Shown: positions 45,001-51,673 of the stretch, piece after piece
How the letters are laid out: every line of letters starts with the position of its first letter
How positions within the stretch are numbered: position 1 is the first letter of the stretch
NCBI GenBank assembly: GCA_015099395.1
Contig: AP024096.1
Span: 1,798,001-1,862,000 of the forward strand
Source of the DNA: Ktedonobacteria bacterium brp13
GTDB lineage: Bacteria > Chloroflexota > Ktedonobacteria > Ktedonobacterales > Ktedonobacteraceae
Reading direction: 5' to 3'
Length of the DNA stretch: 64,000 nucleotides
Notes under the pieces: generated by a model
The model's input: only the letters and a program-made list of their open reading frames with translations
The model's database searches: none
What the model was told of the DNA's origin: nothing
Program-made: the position numbers and the translations under genes

Positions 45001-46823
45001 AGACACAGGAAAGTTCACAGACCCGCAGGCAATATAACGCACTGTTGATACAGAACGGATTGATTAGCGGTGAAATACAGCACGAAACCCTCACTGATGT
45101 TGCCCTCAGTGGCCAGGAAGCAGGAAGAATCATGGAGGGCATTGGCGCCATTGTAGGTTTAATCCCAGATGTCAATGTCGGTACGCTCGATTTCGCCACG
45201 CTTCCCATTGGGTCAAAGCTCGCCTCTGTTTTTTCCGCCATGTCTCAAATATCCAATTCCCAGGCGGGCAGTGCAGGCACTACAGGCTCGCTTCGTCTGA
45301 CACAGTCTGGGTGGGACCGACGCCTCGCAGACTGGCGCCAGCAAGTTCAGGTTCTCGATATCGAGAACGACCAGATCGAGCGCCAGATCCTCGCGGCAGA
45401 ACGCCGGCGAGACATCGCCTTGCGCGAACTGAATAATCACCAGCAGCAAATGGAACATGCAGCCGAAATTCAGGCCTTCCTGCGCGATAAATTCACCAAC
45501 GACGCTCTCTACCTCTACCTGCAAACGGAAACCGCCGACCTGTACTTCAGAATGTACGAGCTGGCGCTATGTGCAGCAGGCCAGGCTCAGCGCGCATTCA
45601 ACTACGAACGCGGCCACACCATGCGCAGATTCCTGCCTGACGAGGTATGGGATAATCTACATGAAGGGCTACTTGTAGGCGAACGACTGCAACTCGCTCT
45701 GCGACAGATGGAGAAGGCGTATCTCGACGAGAACGTGCGCGAGCACGAATTGACGAAACATTTCTCCCTGCGTCTGCATTTCCCGCTGGAGTTCCTGCGC
45801 CTCAAAACAACAGGCTCCTGCGAGATTGATATTCCCGAGTGGATGTTCGACCTTGACTATCCTGGCCACTATATGCGCCGTATCAGGAACGTGTCATTGA
45901 CCATTCCCTGTGTCGTTGGTCCTTATACCGGGGTGCATTGCCGCCTGACATTGTTGCGTAGCATGACGCGAGTTCATCCACGCCTACGTGACCCCCTCGT
46001 ATCATGTTGCGATGACAATGAGTTCGACAACGGATACCGACCTGGATACGATGACCCGCGTATTGTCACCCAATACGCCGCTACCGAGGCTATCGCCACC
46101 TCGAGCGGGCAGAACGACTCGGGCCTGTTTGAGCTCAACTTTCGGGACGAACGATACCTCCCATTCGAGTTCATGGGCGCGGTCAGTCGTTGGTGTATTG
46201 AGTTACCGCAGGAGAATAATCAGTTCGACGTTGCTACTATCACCGATGTGATCTTGCATCTGAACTATACAGCACGTGAGGGCGGTGATGTTCTGCGTCG
46301 TGCGGCTAATGCGGTCGCGCAGTGCCACCTGCCCGGAGATGGCTGGCAATTCTTCGATTTCAGGCACGATTTATCGGAGGCATGGCATCGTTTCCAGAGT
46401 GGAGCGCAGGGCGAAGGAGCGCGCAAGCTGCTTGGTCTGCGGCTCGGCCGCAACATGTTCCCCTTCCCGCCAGGCCAGCGTGAACTGCGAATCAACCACC
46501 TGGAAATCTTCTTTGAAGCTTCAGAGATAGAACCAGGCCGTCATCTGCTTGTCGAATTTTTGCCAGGTCCGAGGAGCGGGTATACAAAAGAGGATCGTGA
46601 CGATGATAAGGTCTATGCTATTGATTGCATCGCCAGTACCGATTGGCCCGGGCTCTACCATGGCGTTCTTAACATCTGGTTAGGGCCGCTGCAACATCAA
46701 GCGGATCACAATCTTGGAACTTTCAGATTTCCATGCGATAGTGGCGTGGTCTCAAATGCATTTCTCTTCTGTGGCTATGAAGTGACACACAGATCATCTG
46801 ATGTGGGATGTATGAGGCCATGA
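36078..46823 (+). CDS. Giant TcA-type toxin translocator with PA14-like domain
   Basis: 3581 aa; Photorhabdus TcdA1 is about 2516. AGGAGG lies 7 nt before the ATG. Domain order: N-terminal beta modules including two similar copies (~80-150, ~164-234, each with VTLSKPL); helical shell; Pro-rich linker (~819-843); VRP1-like PPLYLSQLGPVAYLQEMLL (~916-994); PA14-like domain (~1762-1924, GFEVRWRGILLVESEGMYEF, RGQKTWIVLSHH); TcA receptor-binding/neuraminidase-like region; Cys-rich GCCCTCG (~2477); coiled pore-forming region with GRIMEGIGAIVGLIPDVN (~3010-3030); and TcB-binding C-terminus (TETADLYFRMYELALCAAGQ, ~3150 on). A short tandem CRQVPAV/CRQVPDV lies at ~1687. By analogy it forms the pentameric channel that docks the upstream BC protein. 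No signal peptide. Confidence 0.92.
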   Translation: MSNYLVIRLTPSSPVDGATFATYLEDLQIQVFPANPPPGTTPQSLGKTVYSSPLILSQVPGLSKTYLGVVSRPTSSPTAQVRTGNYGTKLEFASTAGISIGSWLVSAGDKSFFLFGNTVIDVKEDSVTLSKPLPNYVPAGTIATFIQEYDNVTPWATDPPALSIELKTSAVAAKAATVLPFTSTNKISVGMTVSPQPGIIDNQTIVTEANETSVTLSKPLLDKLPKDTAVTFTFNLSSGIIQHVESTGFDIFGFRAVSPAAVATAIVELNSPPPAYLNVSVVALRDSQQIPVDPIFYNVLVSTDALPSPDQYQTIPSNATSFYLTLPPPPINKQAISLIVPSDGTAPQFGPLYSALQDVLTADPIVSLAYIGKNGLTANQCSRLAYEIIWSQQNVLPAPPDPLEQLYTNPPNSGSSKGDGGNDEQDRQKFEGDVKSFYATRNAEAQHLAGFIYSLATALFCYEQSKDATSVRFDFPIIDDNTTLTTIKDAAVLFTKRDAQGHLLPLNPDFTDPGFAVPAEYFYVLCLNLPPKESPLQQYQMAILANEQQILDKLHHAIDVGIIDGPQDPTKPPDPHAVPITPEQAARNLAALGVLGDTDPECPLNKDIKDLAQAWLKVRGDDTALDNFWQGTPSAVITYAAGYLDLILYLVTNNFQPLIDAIKKSTATGGLGISTVEELAKLKIQDWETFFSKNANLLPPFTAPGSLNQPPPTNPKVIKERADVFVRNLQSFFEVSAHSSQAPSVNPNVPPTLYREDPDKDPILEFIKAYAGFAFGPGIDPEQQVFKNALDAVFPNDPLARAWLKQTILAINAVYVLTTNIPQPPQPPIPTPPPNPPPILPDFRFSMMEALYARGFTSLQSVLNLSLDDFQQALTGTVAYSYAALIQSNAGTWQPVTSQEERFQSVNPDGCLVNCIPPLYLSQLGPVAYLQEMLLVSEDSTCENPKSTNLENTLEWIVAHRRGNLGKLEVTEANLETPLPRIDLVNECLEALVATPGSSSGVIYKTAGNKLDEHWLCTEGSHSDADKSHSGACHHPATLFETLPQYSSPATPVAQANAYDTLSKDFSSPLLPYAQALDISRSYLRHLETSRYAVMRRFRKEITEFVLDPAGEPADFQRHLWRYPVRVEIAREYLGITPEEYDLLFTQDIVTVPTGNQLLLWQLYGFNSETVGDTPWTEAIVTVPEFIRRTGLTYCEFLELWRANFVRFRRAGYDGTFPDCEPCCLDTYIIQFEDPEATGEALKRLAVFIRLWRKLRHVQGARYSFTQLCDICNVLKLFNNGSINPDFIRQLAAFQMLRDHLDLRLTDSSNHQSSAGQTGADRTHLLALWVGTSAGKWTWAVQHLLDRIQHYARMRHQCGSRPAHFIKLLAENLDQLSSLAGFDTDRPADTWHALPTHTLRFAEVLSKIYASDFSVGEILFLFTVGCHLDGDDPFPLPDDNEALDFPLAFPDDEEVYSLWALRRKLLKVHISEEDAEKWTWRHIESSLHHEFGYESMDSADPLLSLGEHFFPDVLSACGNYVDTKQRQYRVCLDATKTNAAMWNTPDSPFRYDMGTHELWIRLPLTDEEVFEKLSHIRQLNQDEQEAVQNLYFAPRVDLVAFAFIFSNFGAAVEHLIQEDDEEKRWAYFRHEFARCHARSRVIAGHLAHHVGAATGQEQPDGVNLAWRLLQHLFADENRAKSSWEMDCRQVPAVCRQVPDVTWQPQPLGGAFAALLGLTGTGLLGEFTPERGPLTWREVRGPMSAFGHEKNRWNIPVPTILPSMDLTLTPAQTRFVGIRNGFAIRGQNGDPLGGPQGFEVRWRGILLVESEGMYEFYAGAPTPDGEKPDFEAAEQRRWRLTLKRGQKTWIVLSHHWHNTQAPSAHAAPLSLKSGAYQITVEFTQPEAEFTQIDTRQQHTGFQVKYCGPDSDNRLVAIPLDRLYRDEKDGTLGDEIDRGGTANMFLKLHFTSTLRDMRRTYQRAFKALLFAQRFGLSAKPISDYGQSEIGYMLAHPDLFQGTSYYRQEQNVGFGTHHAYFDFNFLPLLDNYHAPAPTEDQRVQPSIKRQQALFDWWERIFDYAQLRKETRHAHEHPLWLLFDEAAEEQPDNPAPLLHHMGIDLGHADLTTHYYQDYSVTSDDLEDERWAIRIWRAEKWIRDLLSDFVAKDIREARPDLWASDDPNAVLTGLTGQPQSGNDNLTRFVRDGCIERGAPRRYRDVRQLNDELRKHARQALLAYLCGMNHVRLPWGGYAQEADDLSALLLLDVEASLCEKASRIEDAISAVQIYVQRCRLGLETGLTVSPEFILLWDRRFSSFRVWQVCKRREIYRENWIDWEEIQTAQGSEAFRFLETELQRAMLTAPRSGGLEYWPDQGIPAHEGLALIQSREPDHLQQFPMPSKQEEGFTLLGTQERDARPSWLAALQTGTSSDGNTNTNPENSNTRENTVATTLVQAGQSGTAQDLPLWIQAAIRLGVHFLRVAAAGEPPASTRFAPRHAEEETGCCCTCGKRHPAVMDEYYFWLIDSRYYDDLNNPLLSKDATPPQDAGWDWEIPEEVPQLLHWDSKPMVQLAWCRVHNGEFQQPRRSVESVFLDGKKAPELLLLGRSDDSLTFKVDGGLRPTGYNAPEEPGFRYDLATDEVVTLPLVVTPPGTGASYPPGLSAYPYFAYFSPGASLIPPSHFSTALAVAEMLGAHCRFEEALKWYELAFNPLKQDCSWCPQESQNIPISTTEQPTRVSEGTPPVRVVEETAEQTTSASENVPPTGNGMPCCASVWVSDQIAQNRSITLHYIETLHQWGDALMRRNSPEAFQQARLIVDTEARILGMRPRSVKMAATGDEHERPTPLVINFQPACAPLNPRLLALYDLVDDRLELIHTCLNTHRLREDHHQRDRSYWGNTELRNGWQTDVQPCTNEQDECCPHSPYRFMFLIQKAQELASQVRELGSALLTEFEKGDAEYLASLRELHERQLLDLTLEIRQNQWREADWQVQALKKTQESSQTRRQYNALLIQNGLISGEIQHETLTDVALSGQEAGRIMEGIGAIVGLIPDVNVGTLDFATLPIGSKLASVFSAMSQISNSQAGSAGTTGSLRLTQSGWDRRLADWRQQVQVLDIENDQIERQILAAERRRDIALRELNNHQQQMEHAAEIQAFLRDKFTNDALYLYLQTETADLYFRMYELALCAAGQAQRAFNYERGHTMRRFLPDEVWDNLHEGLLVGERLQLALRQMEKAYLDENVREHELTKHFSLRLHFPLEFLRLKTTGSCEIDIPEWMFDLDYPGHYMRRIRNVSLTIPCVVGPYTGVHCRLTLLRSMTRVHPRLRDPLVSCCDDNEFDNGYRPGYDDPRIVTQYAATEAIATSSGQNDSGLFELNFRDERYLPFEFMGAVSRWCIELPQENNQFDVATITDVILHLNYTAREGGDVLRRAANAVAQCHLPGDGWQFFDFRHDLSEAWHRFQSGAQGEGARKLLGLRLGRNMFPFPPGQRELRINHLEIFFEASEIEPGRHLLVEFLPGPRSGYTKEDRDDDKVYAIDCIASTDWPGLYHGVLNIWLGPLQHQADHNLGTFRFPCDSGVVSNAFLFCGYEVTHRSSDVGCMRP

Positions 46824-46839
46824 TGGGCCAAATACATGT

Positions 46840-46881
46840 AGTGCAGCTGTTGCTCAATGTGTGGTGAGCAACAGCTGCACT
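46840..46881 (+). terminator. Terminator-like hairpin after the toxin operon
   Basis: A perfect 17-bp stem (AGTGCAGCTGTTGCTCA arms at 46840-46856 and 46865-46881) with an 8-nt loop, 17 bp after the TcA stop. No clear U-tract follows, so termination strength is uncertain. Confidence 0.6.
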
Positions 46882-47063
46882 ATTGAACTCGGTGATCCAG
46901 GTACAAAAACATAGAGGCTCAAGTAGATTATTGTAGAGGTTTGGATAGGGGAAACATGGAATCTCGTGGTGGTCTATACAACTGCACCTTACTAGCTGCT
47001 CTAACTGAAAGCTATACGGAGGCTATTGATAGCGTCAATCGATACCATATAAGGAGAGGTACT

Positions 47064-47194
47064 ATGACACCCGGCAACGTTGGGGAACCTTTTCAGTCGT
47101 CGATCATCTATCCGCGAACTCCTTTGTGGCAGACGTCTTATTGTATGATCAGCTCGTCATCCCTGTTCCTGCCGATGGCAACGACCGTGAGCTC
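47064..47194 (+). pseudogene. Truncated, frameshifted hypothetical gene
   Basis: An ATG at 47064 with AAGGAGAGG starts MTPGN. After a one-base slip the next frame reads RWGTFSVVDHLSANSFVADV and then LLYDQLVIPVPADGNDRE before the IS6 end at 47195. The FVADVLLYDQLVIPVP stretch has the character of a real conserved protein N-terminus, though I cannot name it. Frameshifted and cut by IS6. Confidence 0.5.
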
Positions 47195-47255
47195 GGGTGT
47201 GTTGCAAGAAATTGCAAAGGAAGAAACTGGGCATGATTGTTCCTTACAATCTTTC

Positions 47256-47927
47256 TTAAACTGCCACTCCAAACAGTTTGGCAACCAATGTCGCCTGGTC
47301 TCTCACTTCTCCTTTATCCACACCTTGCACTTGCCCTTTGCGCATCATGTTCATAATCTCGAATCCCTGTAATGTTCGCCACGCGGTCTCGAAGGAGAAA
47401 AAACCCATCCCAGGTTTTGTCAAGCGTTTGATGAACCGATGGTCTTGTTCGATCAGATTGTTGAGGTATTTCACTTGTCTCAGTTCACAGCTTTCGGGAA
47501 TGATTCCCGCTGCTTTGAGTTCATTGAATGCTTTGGGGTAAGCAGCGTTTTTGTCTACGTTGATCACTCGTGGTTCGTTGGTATGAGAGGCGGCGAGCGT
47601 TTTCAGAAAGAAGCATTTGGCTGCTTGTGCATCTCTGGTTGGGCTGAAAAAGAAATCGAGCGTGTTTCCCTGGGAGTCAACTGCACGGTAGAGATACACC
47701 CATTGCTTTTTCACTTTGATGTATATCTCATCAACCCGCCAGGAGTCCGACGTCATCTTCAACTGAGAGCGACACCGCCGTTCAAGTTCAGACGCATAAT
47801 GTTGAACCCATCGATAGATCGTATACATTTGGTCCCTCGTGTATAATTTTCCGTCATCGTCTCTCCAATGAGGTAGCGACTTCGTGTCCATCTCAGCCAA
47901 GTATGGAGAAGCCAAAGCGTAGAGCAT
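47256..47927 (-). CDS. IS6-family transposase with replaced N-terminus
   Basis: 223 aa. From IYRWVQHYASELERR onward it is a standard IS6 transposase with DDE residues in VDEIYIKVKK, INVDKNAAYP and LIEQDHRFIKR, and it ends LFGVAV. Upstream of IYRWV the usual HFEADIIL...RDLEELMLERG helices are missing, replaced by about 40 residues ending DDDGKLYTRDQMY. The DNA-binding helix-turn-helix is thus partly lost, so activity is doubtful although the catalytic core is intact. Confidence 0.8.
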   Translation of the reverse strand: MLYALASPYLAEMDTKSLPHWRDDDGKLYTRDQMYTIYRWVQHYASELERRCRSQLKMTSDSWRVDEIYIKVKKQWVYLYRAVDSQGNTLDFFFSPTRDAQAAKCFFLKTLAASHTNEPRVINVDKNAAYPKAFNELKAAGIIPESCELRQVKYLNNLIEQDHRFIKRLTKPGMGFFSFETAWRTLQGFEIMNMMRKGQVQGVDKGEVRDQATLVAKLFGVAV

Positions 47928-48126
47928 GGGATAGAATCCAGCAGAAGACGACGGTTTGAACAGTTCTTTTGTTGCGTCGTCTGTTACTCTGCGTAGGCAT
48001 TCAGCCTCACATCTGCCCGCCTCAGCGGCCTGACAAAAATGCCTACATCACTCGCTACGGCCCCGATGAGACTACCCCATAGGGGAGACGATGACGGAAA
48101 CTCATACACGAGGGACCAAATGTATA
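47821..48126. repeat. Inverted 56-bp fusion segments shared by the two IS6 genes
   Basis: 47821-47876 and 48071-48126 are reverse complements at roughly 49 of 56 bases (shared TTTGGTCCCTCGTGTAT and TTCCGTCATCGTCTC). They supply the foreign N-terminal codons (DDDGN/KxYTRDQMYT) of both transposases. A 194-bp centre separates them. Confidence 0.65.
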
Positions 48127-48767
48127 CAATCTACCGTTGGGTACAGCACTATGCTCCCGAACTGGAAAAGCGCTGCCGACCGCATCTCAAAGCCTGCAAC
48201 GACTCCTGGAAAGTGGATGAAACCTACATCAAAGTGAAGAAAGTGTGGCTGTATCTTTATCGAGCTGTCGATTCAGAAGGTAACACATTGGAGTTTCTCT
48301 TGAGTCCGACGCGGGATACCGAGGCAGCCAAGAGCTTTTTTTGCAAAGCATTGCACACTGCTGCTTGTTCAGCCCCTCAAACATTTCCGTGTGAGGAGCA
48401 CATGGTTCAACTCACGTCTTTGGCTCATTCTAACCCCACCACGTCAGTTCCTCGGGTGATCAACGTCGATAAAAACGCGGCGTATCCCAAAGCCATTGCT
48501 GAGCTCAAAGTTGCTGGCATCCTGCCTCCGCATGTAGAATTGCGGCAGGTGAAATATCTTAACAACCTGATCGAACAAGACCATCGCTTTATCAAACGCT
48601 TGACCAAGCCGGGGATGGTTTTTTTCTCGTTCGAGACGGCCTGGCGAACACTCCAAGGATTCGAGATAATGAACATGCTGCGCAAAGGACAACTACAAGG
48701 AGTGAACAAAGGAGATGTGAAAGGCCAGGTTGCGCTGGTCGCCAAACTCTTTGGAGTGGTTGCCTAA
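48039..48767 (+). CDS. IS6-family transposase with replaced N-terminus
   Basis: 242 aa, divergent from the copy at 47256. It has DDE residues in VDETYIKVKK, INVDKNAAYP and LIEQDHRFIKR, and the ~28-residue insert before the second Asp (HTAACSAPQTFPCEEH) that is also seen in the IS6 copy at 20391. The N-terminus RGDDDGNSYTRDQMY is not IS6 sequence and matches the fusion in the opposite copy. The core is closer to the 20391 transposase than to its neighbour, so the pair did not arise by simple duplication. Confidence 0.8.
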   Translation: MPTSLATAPMRLPHRGDDDGNSYTRDQMYTIYRWVQHYAPELEKRCRPHLKACNDSWKVDETYIKVKKVWLYLYRAVDSEGNTLEFLLSPTRDTEAAKSFFCKALHTAACSAPQTFPCEEHMVQLTSLAHSNPTTSVPRVINVDKNAAYPKAIAELKVAGILPPHVELRQVKYLNNLIEQDHRFIKRLTKPGMVFFSFETAWRTLQGFEIMNMLRKGQLQGVNKGDVKGQVALVAKLFGVVA

Positions 48768-48828
48768 GAAATTTGAAGAGGATCGCTCACGTTCAATTTT
48801 TTTTGTTCATAGTTTTTGCAACACAACC

Positions 48829-49731
48829 CCCAAAGCTGCGCATATCTTTGTGGATGAGTTCGACCTTGAGGTCGAACTCGAACGCAAAGAGCTTGTCGAG
48901 CTTTTGGAACGTGCCATGACCCTCTTACCAGAAGAAACACGGACCGTCCTCATCAAGCGCGATGTAGAAGACTCGCCACTTAGTCAGGTTGCGGCGCAAC
49001 TGGGCACCACTACCAGCGCCGTAGCCATGCGTTTGCAACGGGGGAAACTGGCTCTCAAGCGCCGACTTACGACCACGCTACAGCAAGAATTGGCTCTCTA
49101 TGCACTACAGGCATCCACCAGCGACGTATGGGAAGAGACGCCTCTTTGGTGTAGTCTCTGCGGTCAACATCGCTTGCGCGGGAAACGCAATCCCGGTGAG
49201 GGAAAACTGCTGCTCAAATGCCCTGTCTGTGACGTATGGAGTGTGAATCATCTCCCCGCCTTGCAGGGTGTGAAAGGATACAAACCATTGTACACGCGCC
49301 TTGCGGCCTGGTGCAATGACTACTATCAGACAGCGCTGAACAATGGCAGGGTCCCCTGCACAAAGTGCGGTCGGATGTTGCCAGTCAACTTTTGTTTCGT
49401 TGAAGAGATACCCCCATGGGCATGGCAGAAAGAATGGGTCCCAAGTTGGTATCGCGAGACCCAGGATCGCCTGGTGAGTATCACCTGCCCAGCCTGCCAT
49501 TCAGCATGTAATACGCCACTGGATAGCCTTGCTCTCACGCTGCCGGAAGGTCGATCGTTCCTCCAGGGCTATCCGCGTGTACGCACCCTTCCCTCTCAGC
49601 ATGTGGAAGCGCAGGGACGTGAGGCCATCATCACGCGTTTTGAAAGTATCACCGCGAACGCCACATTCACCGTCGTCTTTGACGCCGATACCTACCGGGT
49701 TCTGGGCATCTTTCGAGAGGGGGTTGCATGA
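48829..49731 (+). pseudogene. ECF sigma region 4 fused to zinc ribbons, 5'-truncated by IS6
   Basis: About 300 codons remain. PEETRTVLIKRDVEDSPLSQ and VAAQLGTTTSAVAMRLQRGK are sigma-70 region 4 (helix-turn-helix). Next come two zinc-ribbon-like segments: CSLCGQHR...CPVCDVW and CTKCGRML...CPACHSAC. Region 2 is missing because the IS6 right end at 48828 abuts the gene. The frame stays open back into the IS (to 48730), so a hybrid product from the IS is conceivable. It overlaps the MFS gene by 4 bp, showing they were one operon. Confidence 0.72.
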
Positions 49732-50999
49732 ACAGGATGCAAGAAACAGGGGTATCGACCCAGAAAGAAACCCCGGAGAGGGCATTTGCGAAACACCTCC
49801 CCATATACGCGTTTTTTACTGGCACTGGCAGTGGCATCTCGTACACCAGTGATGTCCTCACCCTCCTCGCTATTCCCTGGTTCGTGCTGCAAACGACGGG
49901 CAGCGTCGAGCAAACAGGCATTACCGCTTTCTTCTCGACGCTTCCGACTGCCCTTTCAGCTTTTTTCGGCAGTGCCATCGTTGACCGCCTCGGGTACAAG
50001 CGTACGAGCGTCATTGGCGATGTGGCCAGTGCCGTCACCGTTGCCCTCATCCCTTTCGCCTACCACACCATCGGACTGGCCTTCTGGCAACTGCTGATCC
50101 TCGTGTTTCTCGGCGGCTTGCTCAAATCCCCTGGGGTCACCGCTCGCAGTTCGCTGGTGCCTGATCTTGCTGAACTGGCGAAGATGCCCTTGGAACGAGC
50201 GAACGCTTTCTCCGACGGCATGTACCGTGTCTCAGGTCTCATCGGAGCACCCCTTGCTGGCATCTTAATCGCTATCATCGGCACAAGCAACCTCCTCTGG
50301 CTTGATGCAGCTTCTTTTTTCATCTCTGCCGCATTGATTGGTCTGGCAGTACCACCAACGCCGCCTGTTCTCAAAGGAGAAGAGAGCGCCGAAGAAGCAA
50401 AGAACACGCTTGCACGATTGTGGGATGGTTTGCGCTTTCTCCAACGTGATGCACTCCTGCTCTCAATCGTTGTCACGGTAATGATTACCAACCTGATCGA
50501 CGGCGCCCTCATGTCCGTAGTAGAGCCAGCATATATCAAACATGTCTTCCACAGCGCTCTCCCTTTTGGTCTCCTCGTTGCCACCTTTGGTGGCGCGACA
50601 TTTATTGGGACGCTCATCTTTGCAGCGATTGGCCATCGTCTCCCGAGACGCTTGACTTTCGGCGTAGGTTTCACCATCGCTGGTGCAGTACGTTTTTGGA
50701 TACTCCTCGTACCAATCCTCCCTCTCCTTTTCGTTGTTCATGCCCTTGCTGGTCTCGCTGGCGGTGGGCTCAACCCGCTCATCCATACAATCATGCAAGA
50801 GCGCATCCCCGCTGAGATGCGAGCCAGAGTCTTCGGTACAACAACTGCAGGGGTACTTGTTGGTATTCCTCTGGGAACATTTGTCAGTGGCTATGTGGTG
50901 ACGGGGATTGGGTTCGAATATACACTGTTGCTGATGGGAACGTTGTACTTCCTGACGACGGCGTCATTGCTCATCAATCCTGCACTGAGGAAGATGTAG
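49728..50999 (+). CDS. MFS transporter (probable drug or metabolite exporter)
   Basis: This 423-aa inner-membrane protein has about 12 hydrophobic segments and the MFS loop motif IVDRLGYKRTSVIGD between TM2 and TM3 (motif A-like), in the style of the MFS_3/enterobactin-exporter group. It starts inside the stop of the sigma-like gene (ATGA). Loss of the upstream gene's 5' part by IS6 may have changed its expression. Substrate unknown. Confidence 0.88.
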   Translation: MNRMQETGVSTQKETPERAFAKHLPIYAFFTGTGSGISYTSDVLTLLAIPWFVLQTTGSVEQTGITAFFSTLPTALSAFFGSAIVDRLGYKRTSVIGDVASAVTVALIPFAYHTIGLAFWQLLILVFLGGLLKSPGVTARSSLVPDLAELAKMPLERANAFSDGMYRVSGLIGAPLAGILIAIIGTSNLLWLDAASFFISAALIGLAVPPTPPVLKGEESAEEAKNTLARLWDGLRFLQRDALLLSIVVTVMITNLIDGALMSVVEPAYIKHVFHSALPFGLLVATFGGATFIGTLIFAAIGHRLPRRLTFGVGFTIAGAVRFWILLVPILPLLFVVHALAGLAGGGLNPLIHTIMQERIPAEMRARVFGTTTAGVLVGIPLGTFVSGYVVTGIGFEYTLLLMGTLYFLTTASLLINPALRKM

Positions 51000-51673
51000 G
51001 ATCGTTTGAAAAACGAGTACAAAAGGTTTCCCTGCGTTTGGAGAAATCGCGGCAAGCCTTCCCACTCGTTTTCGCGTTATTCAGGGTTTCTCTTGAGCGC
51101 GCTCACCTGGCCCTGACTTCCACTACCGCACGGCCTTGCCTTCAAGCGATACACTATTTGGTCTTGAATAGGGATCTGTAGAGAGCATTTCTCAGGCCGT
51201 CAAGTTAAGCGGTGACGAACATTCACAACACGAACATACACGTTTCCAGAGAAGGTCATCAGGAGAGCCTTCGTACTGAAGAAAGCACATATTCCGTTCT
51301 GGTGCGTAGGGTCCTTCTTGCCGTTTCCATTCCAAGCGTCTTCGCTTACTGTACTGCTCCCAATGCTCTTTTACCCAACTGACCTGTCAGTGTGATCCTG
51401 ACGTTAACTCGACTCACTTTTAGCCTTGTTCAGAACGTATAGAACGTAACGTTTCCATACGTCTTTTATGCTTAAGTTTCGTGGCGTCTACAACGTCTCT
51501 ATCGGCTTGCAATGCGACTTTACGTGTTACGTAGTGTACGTACGTAAACGTTTTTACGCTCAAAGTCGAGATAATTGACGAAAAGATACGACGTGCCATA
51601 TAACTGAATATGGCAACTCATTGTTTTCACACTTTCATCACATGGCGTTTACTCATGGCACCTCTGAGGTGTC
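51000..51673. other. Intergenic region rich in ACGT tetramers
   Basis: No gene is seen. Between 51401 and 51594 the palindrome ACGT occurs 12 times, including TACGTGTTACGTAG and GTACGTACGTAAACG. This lies between two convergent genes (MFS and MocR). Confidence 0.6.

Larger units (their letters stand above)
47195..48828. mobile_element. Head-to-head pair of IS6-like transposases
   Basis: An IS6 end GGGTGTGTTGCAAG at 47195 and the complementary TTGCAACACAACC ending at 48828 flank two divergent IS6 transposase genes whose 5' portions meet in the middle. Each gene lacks its native N-terminus. The unit separates the gene stub at 47064 from the 5'-truncated sigma-like gene at 48829. Confidence 0.72.

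Noticed and set aside
46941..47372. A 143-aa plus-strand frame after the toxin operon
   Set aside because: It mixes non-coding sequence, part of the frameshifted remnant in the wrong frame, and IS6 sequence read antisense. Only the remnant at 47064 is kept.
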